A stretch of 64,000 nt of DNA from the NCBI GenBank assembly GCA_900618795.1, contig UYJD01000013.1, forward strand, positions 594,537-658,536, in the 5' to 3' direction. The position numbers and the translations under genes are program-made. Numbering within the stretch: position 1 is the stretch's first letter; each line of letters starts with the position of its first letter. Of the stretch, positions 54,417 through 64,000 are shown in pieces. The notes under the pieces are model-generated. The model was given only the letters and a program-made list of their open reading frames with translations. It was not told where the DNA came from and ran no database searches. This stretch comes from Cyanodermella asteris. Its lineage: Eukaryota > Ascomycota > Lecanoromycetes > Ostropales > Stictidaceae.

Positions 54417-55397
54417 CTATTCTTCGTCACCGATCTAGGAGCAATGTTAGCAGGTTGCAGATGTGTATGCTGGCAAGACTCACCTTGGGTGCCAAGTAGA
54501 AACGCAGGTGGCTGTTAGCGGCAAGGCCGTACTCAACCAGTAGCGGGACCTCGTTTGACAAGCAAAGTTTGACTTGTGTTGAAAGGCCGCTAGCCTTGCA
54601 AAAGTTGACGAGATACTTTAGAGAGAACGTCAAGGCGACGGGCTCAGACAAGTCAATTTCCACGTTCTGATCTGGCTTGTCGGCAACTGTGTGGTTCCGT
54701 AGAGTCACCGAACCGCTGCCAATGTCGCCCTGACAAGCGAACTTGACTCCCTCTTTTGTCGCCTCAATTGTGACTGTGTGTTGTCAGAAAAGCTCGTAGA
54801 ACACTTCAAGGTGATCATACCGGATTCGGACAAGGCGAGCAAGTCCCTGCAAATCTTTTGAAATTCGGCGCTGGGCATGGAGATTGTAGCGGCATACTCT
54901 GTGTCAGGGATACCCAAGTGCTCTTGATCAATGTCCATCAACTTGATGTCATATTCACTCAATCGATCCGACTCGGCGCTCTCAAAGACCAAGTTGACAA
55001 CATCTGGCGCATCTTCCGCCTTCAAGGTGAGGATATCTTCTGGCTGGGCGCAACGGAGGACTTTTGTGAGCGAGTTGAGGTTGATACCGAGGGCGATGTT
55101 GCGATCGCATCGAAAAGGGGAGAAAGCTTCGGCCTTGAGCATCATGGAGACGAGCGCGACATGGGAGTTATCCATAGCTTGAAGCGCGATGCCAGAGTCA
55201 TTGCAATCGAAGTTGCAGTCCTGCACCAGATCTTTGATGGCCTCGACAACCTAGCCATTGTCAGCTCCACAGGGTCCAAAGACTGGTGCGTATGTTGTTC
55301 CCACCTTCTTCAGCAGGCTGGCCTGCTCTACTCTTGCCTCAAGCACTGTGAGAATTAGTCTCGTGTTCGCATCACAAATCCCCGCAACGAGCTTACT
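54417..55397 (-). CDS. PCNA: PCNA sliding clamp, start codon split by an intron
   Basis: Five coding pieces: 55397 (only the A of ATG), 55345-55305, 55250-54821, 54773-54484 and 54434-54417; all introns GT-AG of 47-54 nt; total 259 aa, exactly the usual PCNA length. Without the first intron (55396-55346, GTAAGC..TCACAG) the protein would begin GTG-CTT-GAG. With it the codon becomes ATG and the start reads [14 protein letters not shown], as in other PCNAs. Typical blocks are [27 protein letters not shown], the inter-domain loop with [19 protein letters not shown] and the C-terminal YYLAPK-type end (RFYLAPK|IGDEE, the last six codons on their own exon). PCNA clamps polymerases and PIP-box partners such as RNase H2B to DNA. 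Confidence 0.95.
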
Positions 55398-55563
55398 CTT
55401 GTCGGTCTGCAAATTTGGAAGGGGTTTCGGAGTTGTGAACAGGGGATAGAAACAGTATGAGTGATGCTAGGTAGTGGCGAGTGTGTCGGATGGTGATGTG
55501 GACAAGACTGCAGCTGCTGGCTGTTTGCCAAAGATGAGGCAACTGCAGGCTCTTTGAAAGGTG

Positions 55564-55590
55564 ACGCGAGCGCGCAGGAACGCGAGCGCG
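55564..55590. promoter_or_regulatory. Duplicated ACGCGAGCGCG element upstream of PCNA
   Basis: The 11-mer ACGCGAGCGCG occurs at 55564-55574 and again at 55580-55590, about 170-190 bp upstream of the PCNA start. Both copies contain the ACGCG core of the MBF box that drives S-phase genes in fungi. The binding factor is inferred. Confidence 0.5.
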
Positions 55591-55925
55591 TTTTGCCCCA
55601 CCACTTTACTACCCTTACGTACATGATCGGCGCTCTCCGCCAGCTATGAACCATCTAGTACTTAATTTATGTCTCGCGCTGCATATGTGCATATTAAGCG
55701 TCTCTTGCCTGACTTTTCTATGCTCAGGCATCATCGCGAGTATACAGGCTTGATATGTTGAATCTGTTTTGCTCGCCATTTCGCGCAAAGGGGGCCGATC
55801 ACGTTTGCCTTCATTTGTGCTTTCAACTCTAATTGTTCAGCACGACCATTGGTCGCGATCACCGTGATTTGGGCCGTGAAATCATTTGCGTTCCTTTTAG
55901 TATATGCTTCGTGAATTTGTGAAAT

Positions 55926-56966
55926 CTAGGCACTTCTCAGGATATAGCCCCTCCTTGGGAAGTGAACACGCACCCCATTGGACAGCTCGAGGACGATCTC
56001 GGATGGACTCAGCCCACAGAGCTTTCCTTTCTGCGGATGAGCACCAGGCTCAGTATCAGTCTGCTCAACGTTAACTTCATCGCCAGCCTTCAGTCCAGTT
56101 GGATCCTTTTCATCCACGCCGATGGGATCTGCATGATAGGCTGAGCCCAAGACGTTCTCGATCGCGTTCTCGTTACTCAAAACGGTCATTCGCGGCTGAG
56201 GCAGCGCCTCGATCCATTTGTAGGTTCGCGGGTAGTATCCCTGGCTGAAACCCTGCTCTTTACCGAGTCCCAGAGCATCAATTACCCAACTTATGACAAA
56301 GCCAGCGTGAATATCGGCAAGAGATATTTCGTCACCATTGATGAAAGTTCCGGGTTTGGCTGTGAGGAACTGGTTCTCGACAGTGTTGAAAATGACCCTC
56401 CATTCTGCCAGACCACTTGGCCTCAGTGTACCAAGGTCGGGCCGTTTCAGGAATGGAAAAATTGTCTCACGATCTCGAATGAACTCTGGTGTGAGAGCTT
56501 GTTGAGGTATAATTGCAAGCGCAGAGCCGAAACCCGAATTTGACCACGCCTCAAAGGCTGCATCGAATGGCCCGGAGCGGATTTTGAGGAAGTTCTTCTG
56601 CAACGTCTCAATAATGAGGCTAGTGTCTGCGTAGATGTCTTTGCCGAGGGAGAGCACGGGCACACGCCTGTAAGTGACTCCTAGCTTTTCGAGCGTCGGC
56701 CGAGGAAGGACCACCTCCACATCGTTCCGTTGAAAAGAAACTCCTTGTGCAGCGAGGAGCAATCTGATTTTCTGGCTGTAAGGCGAGAAATCTAAGATCA
56801 GTCAGCAGCTGTGCTTGAATTCGTCTCTTTGACCGATCAAGCCTCATCATAAAGTTTGAAGTGGTTGGACCTAGCAAAAGCAATCTATCAGTGCTTTCGA
56901 AGAGAACTCTGCAGCAATGAGACAAGAGGATTTACCGTAGTCGAACGTTGTTGGAAGGGCGGCCAT
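55926..56966 (-). CDS. Glutathione S-transferase-like protein
   Basis: Exons 56966-56936 and 56791-55926 with a 144-nt intron (GTAAAT..TCTTAG, phase 1) code 298 aa. The junction gives FDY|DFSPYSQKIRLLLAAQGVSF, the thioredoxin-fold start of GST-like proteins (Y-x-FSPY). It is followed by LPRPTLEKLGVTYRRVPVLSLGKDIYADTSLIIETL, with a cis-Pro and an acidic GSH-gamma-Glu contact region. The C-terminal helical domain includes GDEISLADIHAGFVISWVI. Behind it the last 60 residues (about 235-298: DEVNVEQTDTEPG.. to VHFPRRGYILRSA) form a small beta-like extension not found in classical GSTs. Typical of a fungal uncharacterised GST group, possibly detoxifying; substrate unknown. Confidence 0.8.
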
Positions 56967-57811
56967 GTTTGCAACGTATGTGATGAACGTAGGAGGTACA
57001 AAAGTCAGGGTGCACGATCAGCAGCCCGTCTATATAAATGGCGACAGCCTCTCGCAGCCCCCACAATCTGGCTTTAAACTTTGGTATATTGCTATGTTCT
57101 GAGGGGTAAGTAAGAGATGTGCATTGGCTGGCCGCTCGAAGATGCTCGGATTAATGGAAACCTCTCGTCGCCAGTATCTCGGCAGCTGAGTAGCTACCCA
57201 ATCGATCTCGGCGGTACCCTTGCGGTAAACCACCATCATCGCTGTAGACCACATGTGCAACGAGGCCATGTCATTCACCGAACTCAGTATGTCACAGGCC
57301 AGTGAGCTCAAAGGCACACTACCGCTAGCAGCCCGTCCGTTCGACAGTTGGTGCCGCCGGTAGAGGGGGTGTTATTGCGAGAGTTGCCGGGTCTTGGCGG
57401 GATACGTAGATGACGGCACTTGGCCAGCCACCGTTCACCACTCTTGATCTGATCGGGCCTCAGATGCATCTCACCTTATCCGCTCAACAACCACGCTCCA
57501 CGGTTAAACCTCAGCCTTGATCCGCAGATGCACAAAACGTCAAATCCGGCAAGCCGTCACTGTGGAACTCGTCCTCCCACAAAGCTTGCGCAGCAACACC
57601 ATCTGCCCACCTGAGCTGCCACGGCCTGGATTAGGCAGAGCTTCTGCTCCCTAGCTGCCTCTGCTGAGAGCTTCGCCCCATATTGCGGAGCCGTCACGCT
57701 GTCGCTGAGATATCCACATTCTCTGTTCTGCAAAAAGGTTGCGGTCCTTCATCTAGAACGCCATCGTTATCACGACACCCTCACCCACTGTACGAAACCA
57801 CCCCGCAGGCC
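56967..57811. other. Divergent intergenic region, GST-like gene and snx4
   Basis: About 845 bp. Apart from the TATA-like site given separately, nothing is recognised. A long in-frame extension upstream of the snx4 ATG has no ATG of its own. Confidence 0.45.
57031..57036 (-). promoter_or_regulatory. TATA-like box of the GST-like gene
   Basis: TATATA on the minus strand (CATTTATATAGACGG) 65 bp upstream of the ATG at 56966. Confidence 0.4.
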
Positions 57812-59267
57812 ATGGACGACTTTGACAATGTTTCCTGGAATGACGAGGGGCCAGCAAGCACAGACAATCGCCAGCCTGTCCCGATAAGAGAAAGCCATGA
57901 TCAGAACTCAAGATCGGAGATCAACGGGGATGAGGGACTACAGGCTGGAGTTGATGTGGATGCGGTCGATCTCGCAGGGCCTGGGCACGGAACACTGCGC
58001 TGCGAGGTGACGGAACCTTTGAAAGAGAATGATGGCACGAAAGACGTGTATATCTCTTACCTTGTCACGACCACGGTAGGCACAGCTTCAAAGCCCGATT
58101 GTCGAAGGCTTTACTAACTTTTCTATTCAGACCGACATGAAATCCTTCCAGAGAGCCGGGTGCTCTGTTCGCAGGCGCTTCACCGATTTTGTCTTCCTCT
58201 ATAAGACCCTTTGCAAAGAATACCCAGCTAGCGCAGTGCCTCCGCTGCCCGACAAGCACAAGATGGAATACGTAACTGGAAACCGCTTCGGACCGGACTT
58301 CACTAATCCGAGAGCCCACTCCCTTCATCGCTTCTTAAAACGACTTACACTTCATCCTGTATTCCGCCGCAGTGCTATTCTTGTTATCTTCCTCGAGTCG
58401 CCTGATTGGAATGCCCACATGCGGTCACGCCCACAACGAGGCTCAAACTCACAGGAAAACAACACCGTATTTGACAATTGGGGAGACACATTTGTCAACG
58501 CATTCAGTAAAGTACACAAGCCTGACAAGAGGTTCATCGAGGTCAAAGACAAATCGAACAAGCTGGATGACGACCTAAGCCAAGTCGAGAAGTTCGTGGC
58601 CAGGGTCGCAAGGAAAGAGGCCGATCTCGAGACGGACTACACTGATCTCAGCCAGCAGTTTATGAAACTCAGCGTCATGGAGCCCGGCATCGAGAACGCA
58701 ACTCATGCCTTTGCTCAAAGCGTGGAGGAGACATCGAAAGGCATGTGCGGATTGAAGGAGCATACCGATCAGAATTATCTGGGCAGCTTGCGAGACATGG
58801 AGCAATATTCTACGTCTGTCAAATCTTTGCTACGGAGCCGAGAACAGAAGCAACTCGACTTTGAAGGACTGACTGACTATCTTGGCAAATCAGTTCAAGA
58901 GCGAGACTCGCTTGCCTCACACAATACCCATACCTCGATAACGAGTCCAGCGGGCTTTGTGCGTTCGAAGCTCGAGGACCTGCGAGGAATCGACCATGAG
59001 CAATCTCGGCGCGAGCGGCAACGTAAACTGGAGCTGCAGATCGATCGATTGACAACGGAAGTGGATGGTGCACGGAAGACCAGTGAGATGTTCGATGAAG
59101 AGGTGGTCAAGGAGATTGAGACCTTCGAGCGGATCAAGTCTTCGGAGTTCCGCGATACGCTTGGCGAGCTTGCGCAGTCTCACATCAAGTTCTACCAGAG
59201 TATCATTGACACCTGGGAGAGGTACATTAGCGAGATGGAGAAAGAAGGTCCTATCCCAGAACTCTGA
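57812..59267 (+). CDS. snx4: Sorting nexin Snx4 (Atg24), PX-BAR protein
   Basis: Exons 57812-58075 and 58131-59267 (55-nt intron, GTAGGC..TTCAG, phase 0), 466 aa. The ATG at 57812 begins MDDFDNVSWND, as in other Snx4 proteins. The PX domain spans about 60-172: YISYLVTTT|TDMKSF, RRRFTDFVFLYKTLCKEYP (PI3P-binding Arg), PPLPDKH, RAHSLHRFLKRLTLHPVF. A BAR-type helical region follows (about 190-460) with VEKFVARVARKEADLETDY and the terminal HIKFYQSIIDTWERYI. Snx4 recycles SNAREs from endosomes and supports selective autophagy. Length and layout are standard. Confidence 0.94.
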
Positions 59268-59451
59268 GAGACTTCAACCGAGGCGTGGCAGGATCCAGTG
59301 CAAGAGCACAGAGGCGCCAAACATCTGCTTGATGCAGTAATATCATAATCGAAATCCCACAAGGCAATATCGTCTATCATCGTGACTGTGGTAGGCCAGC
59401 GTAGTTTTCGATGTAGAGTTGGAAGATTAGCCCGAAAGCGAACCGTCAGAA

Positions 59452-59942
59452 TCACGCTTTCTTGTCATCGCTGATCCCGGTGCTTCCAAACCCACCGGCA
59501 CCGCGGACACTTTCCTCCAGTTCTTCGACAATGGCGATGTCAGGCGTATAAATCCTCTCCAGCACCAATTGAGCGATACGATCGCCCTCCTTTATCGGGA
59601 AGTCGACGTCCGAGTGATTGAAGAGAAGAACCTTGACCTCGCCACGATAGTCCGCATCAATGACACCAGCACCAGTGTCAATGAAATGCTTCGCCGCCAA
59701 CCCCGACCTAGGCGCAACGCGTCCGTCTACAAAAGCCATGGTCAGCGACAGTCTCAATCATCGAAACAAGCCCGACAGTTGACGCCCAAAACATTTGACT
59801 TTCAGACCAGTCTATCTCTCCNNNNNNNNNNNNNNNNNNNNNNNNNTTTGGAGAGCGGGGAGGGGGCGGGCGAGGGGGCCGGGTGTTGGGGTGCGGCGAG
59901 GGTGATTTGGGAGGGGGGCGTGCGCGGGCGGTCGGTGGCCAT
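59452..59942 (-). CDS. dut1: dUTP pyrophosphatase (dUTPase), interior lost in assembly gap
   Basis: The last exon (59726-59452) encodes [17 protein letters not shown] (motif 2), [11 protein letters not shown] (motif 3), [11 protein letters not shown] (motif 4) and [10 protein letters not shown] (motif 5), so the trimeric dUTPase active site is nearly complete. The acceptor at 59727-59730 (GTAG) ends an intron reaching toward the gap. An ATG at 59942 opens a Pro/Ala-rich N-terminus ([23 protein letters not shown]) running into the N-run at 59846-59822. Motif 1 and about 50 residues are missing, so the true gap must be longer than the 25 N shown. The enzyme hydrolyses dUTP to dUMP, keeping uracil out of DNA and feeding thymidylate synthesis. 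Confidence 0.88.
59822..59846. other. Assembly gap (25 N) inside the dUTPase gene
   Basis: Run of N directly beside a strongly G-rich plus strand (59850-59930, many runs of four to six G), which probably blocked sequencing. Confidence 0.98.
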
Positions 59943-60071
59943 TAATTGGGGTTGAGGCGAGAAAAGGAAGAAGAGTAGCTGTGGTTGATGTTTGGGGAGT
60001 GAAGGTGCGAATCTTAGGTACTTAGTGAGGTGGTAAATGTGGCGTCAGGGATGCTCGAGTACACGAGGGAG

Positions 60072-60087
60072 ACGCGCCGGGACGCGT
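60072..60087. promoter_or_regulatory. Paired ACGCG boxes (one a full ACGCGT) upstream of dUTPase
   Basis: ACGCG at 60072-60076 and ACGCGT at 60082-60087, ten bases apart, about 130-145 bp upstream of the dUTPase ATG. ACGCGT is the full MluI cell-cycle box. Confidence 0.5.
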
Positions 60088-60313
60088 GGCGGGGAAGGAT
60101 TCGAGCAGCGGCCGTCGTCTATTAGTCCTGTATGTACATCTCGTTGTCTGGAGCCAAGATTGTGCTACAAAAGTGTGTATTGGTATATTTAACGAGTCCA
60201 GACCTGGTCTTCCGTAATGATCGTTCATCGGTCATTACATTGAACTGTAACCTCTATACGTAACGCCCTCTATCCAAACAGAGCAAAGCACATCTTCAAA
60301 CAAGTCTCCTTGC

Positions 60314-61597
60314 CTATGCATCCAAGGTCTTGTTCAATCGAGCCACAAAGCCTTCCTTCGCCCTTCTCACATGATCGTGCACTGGCTTCGTCCACACCTC
60401 ACTGAAATTCTCCGTCACCTGTTTCCTGATCAACTCGATATTCGACTTCACCTCCGGGACAGCATAATCTTCTAGATCTCCAGTCCGCCGACTGTGGTGC
60501 ATCAACCAATGTCCCCGTGGTAGTCTGACCTCGTTGTACGCCGCAAAAGCCGCCGCGAACTGCTCCGGCGTGCCCAGCATGTGCTCGTCCGCAAGCAGCT
60601 CGGCCAGGACGGCAGCATCCTCGATACCGGTACCGGCCCCGGAACCCAAGTGCGGCGTCGTAGCGTGCGCAGCATCCCCGGCGATGGCGACTGCGCCCCT
60701 GGCGTAGAACGGGACCGGGTTCTCGGCGAGGTCGAACAGCGCCCACTTGTCGATGTTGCCTTCGTGAATGTTGCCGACCAGGGCGCGAACTTCGGGGCTC
60801 CAGTCCTCGAAGAACTTGACAACGTCCTCCTTGTTGGCTGGGAGGACCATCTTGTGCTCGCTCGGCCACGGCGCGGGATCTCGTACGACGGCGGTCAGTC
60901 CGAGCAGGTTGCCGTGCGAGATTGGCACGGTCACGATGTGCCCGTTCTGGCCCATCCAGCAGGTGACTCGCTCCGTATGTCTTCGGTCGACGCTCGCGCG
61001 GGCGTCGCTCATGTTCAGCACTGCTCGATAAACGTATTGGTGAGAATATCGGGCTCGAACTGAAGGATGGCCTGCGCCGACCAGCCAGCGCCGGACGTGC
61101 GAGCCAATGCCATCAGCGCCAATGACTGCGTCGGCAGTGGCGGTAGTGCCGTCTTTGAAAATGAGCTTCACGGGCGAGCCCTCGTGTTCTTCGATGTCGT
61201 CGAGTAATTTGCCAAATCGAATGGCGCTTTCGGGCAGGTACTTCAGCAACGCATCCAGGAACTCGCCTCGGTGAACTCCTGCAGCGATGCCGTCCCAAGG
61301 AACGGTCCAGCTACCTTTTGATGGCGAGTTGAAGCCGTCTCGGTACTCCTGAGCGATGCTGGGGTCGGCGGGTGCTGTAGCGACCTCTTTGTATGCGTTG
61401 AAAGCTTCTGGTCCAAGCACTTCCAACGCCGCGGCTGCGCTGCGGTTCATGCCCATGCTGGCGCTGACCTCGCTGAGTGTGGTTCCACGCTCATAGAGCT
61501 GTACTTTGATGTTGCGGCGCAGTAAAGCGAGTGTTAGAACAACACCAACGATGCCGCCGCCGATGATGGCAACGTTGAAAGTCTTCTGCTGGGACAT
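60314..61597 (-). CDS. FAD-dependent aromatic-ring monooxygenase (salicylate-hydroxylase-like)
   Basis: Single exon of 427 aa from ATG 61597 (MSQQKTFNVAIIGGGIVG); further upstream only non-ATG codons stay in frame. It has the dinucleotide-binding GGGIVG (residues 13-18), the Arg-containing HRGEFLDALL, the middle motif ADAVIGADGIGSHVRRWL (DG type) and the second FAD motif IAGDAAHATTPHLGSGAGTGIEDA at about 300-325. These are all marks of class A flavoprotein hydroxylases. The closest recognisable type is salicylate hydroxylase-like proteins of fungi, which act on phenolic acids or in secondary metabolism. The substrate cannot be predicted. Its neighbour 775 bp upstream, on the same strand, is another flavoenzyme. 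Confidence 0.88.
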   Translation of the reverse strand: MSQQKTFNVAIIGGGIVGVVLTLALLRRNIKVQLYERGTTLSEVSASMGMNRSAAAALEVLGPEAFNAYKEVATAPADPSIAQEYRDGFNSPSKGSWTVPWDGIAAGVHRGEFLDALLKYLPESAIRFGKLLDDIEEHEGSPVKLIFKDGTTATADAVIGADGIGSHVRRWLVGAGHPSVRARYSHQYVYRAVLNMSDARASVDRRHTERVTCWMGQNGHIVTVPISHGNLLGLTAVVRDPAPWPSEHKMVLPANKEDVVKFFEDWSPEVRALVGNIHEGNIDKWALFDLAENPVPFYARGAVAIAGDAAHATTPHLGSGAGTGIEDAAVLAELLADEHMLGTPEQFAAAFAAYNEVRLPRGHWLMHHSRRTGDLEDYAVPEVKSNIELIRKQVTENFSEVWTKPVHDHVRRAKEGFVARLNKTLDA

Positions 61598-62372
61598 TGG
61601 TGCTAGGTAGATGGGTGTGAACTTGTTTAGTACAATAGTAATTGCCTGATGCTGTACGAGACGGCGTGCGATGATGAACTGTACGAACAAAAGAGAATCC
61701 TCACATTATATAGACATCTTCACATATGCGACGGAAGATTTCCTCGACCACTCGGCCGGCGGCATCTGCTTGACGCCATCTCGAAATGGTGAACGCGGCG
61801 AGCGCGGACGGAGAAGCACGGAATGTTGTAGACTCGCTGTTGCAACACGTTTTCTGCATGACCAAGTCCGGCATCACGGTCGCGAGAATGATGTTGACGA
61901 AGCGAGGCTAGCGCAAGGAGTCTTTGAGGATCACGGAGTTTTTGCACTGCCGAAAAGAGGTGACTGCATTGCGGGTCAACTGTCGCGGAAGATCGACATG
62001 GTGTTGCATCGTGGAAGGTCCGTGGTTGGCGGGATCTCTTGCAGAAGTAAGCTCCGGCGCAGACCGAGTTGAGGCCGAGCACACGATCTGACATTTTGAC
62101 TCGCTCTGCACGGCAAAGTAATTCCCATCCGGCTTCAGACTTGCCGAATATGGTGCTCTCGAAGATCCGGAACAGTCAGCTACGTCCATGACTGCGACGG
62201 GTTAAACTTCTAGAGATCAGGTGTTTCTAACAATACGTCTACCTCATTCGCGAAGCTGACTAGGTGCGGCTGGGAAGAAGTGACCTTTTCAACTGTTGTA
62301 GGCAGAACCAGTATGGCGTTCGTTTCTTTCAGGTGTCCGCGACAATCCGGTCTGACTGTCATGGACGCTTCT
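61598..62372. other. Intergenic between two flavoenzyme genes
   Basis: 775 bp with overlapping frames on both strands but no domain; presumed promoter of the FAD monooxygenase. Confidence 0.45.
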
Positions 62373-63892
62373 TCATGACACGGCGGGAATTCCAGTGCCA
62401 CGCTCGACACCTTTAGCAGTCTCTTCTGTCCACGACATGCCCTTGGGCCCACCGCGACTTCCATCCCCTTTGTGATTTTCCTCGTCAGTCCTCCATCTCC
62501 AGCTCTCTTTTAGCAGGCTACCCAGCTCCCTGTCCGTACCATACACAGCTTCGGGGCTGGATTCTAATCTTTCCTCGATCGCCTTGACGATCCAGTCACC
62601 CAACACAGGTGCAAACTTGAATCCGTGTCCACTGCCTCCTGTTGCTACAAATAACGACTTGCCATAACGAGGTGCGTAGTCCAAGATCCAGTCGCCAGTC
62701 GCCGTATCAGCATACCAACATGTTCTCGCCACGTGCAGCCTTTTTGCATCGCCAGTGCCAAGTCTGTGCATATAGTCGAGCAAAACCTGCGTCGCCTCAA
62801 CGGCTATACGGTCGCCGCTGTCTGGCGCGGGTAAACTAATTCGCAGCACGTCCATGCTATCGGAGCTGTGGGGCTCTGTGTTGGGTACAGTCTCTTCGTA
62901 TGTGTAGCCCCAGCCATGACGAGCAAGCTTGAGGATGAAACGGCCTGAGCCATCGTCCATTGGAATTGGTGGAAAGATGAAGAGACCGAGGCTGAGATCC
63001 AGAGGAACCGGTATGTGTGCAAGGCGAGCTGCTTCTGCTGCGCTGATGGCGATATAGCCGAGCGCTTGACCTGTTGCTTTGATGCGGTTGGCAAGGCTCG
63101 CAGGAAGGAGTTTGGATGACCAGGCACCAGCAGCGAGGACAGTGAGTCCTGCATCGACAGTGAGTCCCGACTTCAGTGAAACCCCAGTGACGAGATGGCC
63201 GGCAGCATCGGTCCCGTTCTGAAAGACCAGTGATACCACAGAAGCGTCTTGACCGTCCAGAAAGCTTGCTTGAGCTTTCCCCTCGGCGTTGCGCTGAAAG
63301 ATAAGAGCCCTGGTCCGTTCCTTCAGCACGGCGATACTATAGCCTGCATCGGCCCATCCTGATGCACGGTTTATATAGCCATAATCTCCAGGAATCTTGC
63401 CAGTGCCCAGAGCTGCAACAAGCTCGTCTTCCGTCGATAACGCATTTACCTTTCCATTATAGCTCGAATCTTCTTTGGCCAGCTCACGTATGTTGTTTAG
63501 GCTCCCATCGACATAGTATTTTGCTTTAGGATTCAGTCCTTCACCCTTGTTCCACCCCGTCAGCAACAGCCCGCTTTCGCGGTACGGCTTGGCTGCACAG
63601 ATAGACTCGCGCGCTGGGTTGAGAGGCAGCCTCGACTCGCTCAATCTTTCGGTCGGCAGAGTATGCGGCCAGCCTTGACGCCACTCGTGCTGGGCCAGTG
63701 ATGCCAGACGTGCATAAGGTCTCGATGCGTAGTCGGGACGGATGATACGTGAATTGTCGACAGAGGCTGGCGTCACCTTGTGTGGCGACTTAGTGCCTGC
63801 GCTGTTTTGCTCAGCGGGCGCCCACTGGTCGAGGATGGTGATTTTGGTGTCATCGTAACGTGGATTTCTTAGGAGCGAATATGCCGTCGATA
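62373..63892 (-). CDS. FAD-dependent amine oxidase (fructosyl-amino-acid/saccharopine oxidase type), 5' end missing
   Basis: A terminal exon of 505 codons starts behind an acceptor (CGAACAG, 63893-63895). The first codons read VSTAYSLLRNPRYDDTKITILD, so the GxGxxG loop must lie on an upstream exon, probably outside the window. Family marks are SVDNSRIIRPDYASRPYARLA, YGYINRASGWADA and LTVLAAGAWSSKLLP. The C-terminal RTCWYADTATGDWILDY has the Cys that carries covalent FAD in the monomeric sarcosine/fructosyl-amine oxidase family. The end block is ATGGSGHGFKFAPVLGDWI. Such enzymes oxidise secondary amino acids with release of H2O2, often in peroxisomes. The last residues are not a clear PTS1. 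Substrate unknown. Confidence 0.87.
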
Positions 63893-64000
63893 CTGTTCGG
63901 CTCGACGTATGATCAGCTGCGGCTTATCGAGGTTTGGCGGGAAATAGACATAGATGCGCTCAAGCAGTGCTGGAAAGCCTGCACAGACACCGTAGACGAA

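Noticed and set aside
60399-60869. 156-codon minus-strand frame within the FAD monooxygenase
   Set aside because: Shadow frame of the real gene with Arg/Gly/Ala bias and no motif.
63869-64000. Minus-strand open frame ending RRAEQYRRHIRS at the right edge
   Set aside because: It reads like possible coding sequence but overlaps the amine oxidase exon and its acceptor; too short and cut by the window end to call.
1-64000. Transposons, virus-like elements, CRISPR arrays
   Set aside because: No transposase, reverse transcriptase, integrase or capsid motif, no long terminal repeats and no regularly spaced repeat-spacer array were recognised by eye.

Overview
The window looks like nuclear DNA of a filamentous ascomycete (Pezizomycotina, most likely a Dothideomycete). 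The genes are widely spaced and carry short GT-AG introns, mostly 47-66 nt with a few of 100 nt or more. A HET-domain gene, a PIR-like wall protein, a small secreted cysteine-rich protein and strongly conserved eukaryotic single-copy genes all point the same way. Two N-runs (22831-23004 and 59822-59846) mark it as part of a draft assembly, so single-base breaks must be read with that in mind.

Left part (1-8 kb): a decayed NAD(P)-dependent epimerase-type gene, an intact HET-domain gene with a ZZ-like zinc-binding tail, a 12-bp-period degenerate minisatellite and a four-helix MARVEL-like membrane gene. Positions 8-20 kb form a housekeeping block: Utp6 (SSU processome), a mitochondrial RF-1-type rescue factor, a Nab3-like RNA-binding protein, a MIT/AAA ATPase, an NmrA/isoflavone-reductase-like protein and a TLDc (Oxr1) protein. 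Positions 20-29 kb are sparser and more accessory: a small hydrophilic two-exon protein, an intron-containing tRNA-Ala(AGC), an assembly gap next to short repeats, a damaged secreted alpha/beta-hydrolase gene, a lipocalin-like conserved protein and a 96-aa secreted protein with ten cysteines.

Positions 29-42 kb hold a CaM-kinase, a STE20/GCK kinase with a run of TLDLD-x-LM repeats, a PIR-like wall protein whose repeat lies on two separate exons, an Acinus-like SAP/RRM protein interrupted by one in-frame TAG, and RNase H2 subunit B. A 2.9-kb stretch without a recognisable gene follows. Positions 45-64 kb hold an unknown 258-aa protein, Ndc80, a disrupted-looking F-box gene, Pex14, pyridoxal kinase (with an 11-nt microexon), PCNA (start codon split by an intron), a GST-like protein, Snx4, dUTPase (partly lost in a gap), a FAD monooxygenase and a truncated FAD amine oxidase.

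PCNA, RNase H2B (with a C-terminal PIP-like box) and dUTPase form a loose DNA-replication theme. All three have a close pair of ACGCG cores upstream, as expected for MBF-type S-phase control. The most curious points are these paired boxes, the TAG inside the Acinus-like gene, the kinase repeat, the duplicated PIR-like exon and the PCNA split start. I saw no clear transposon, virus-like element or CRISPR array.
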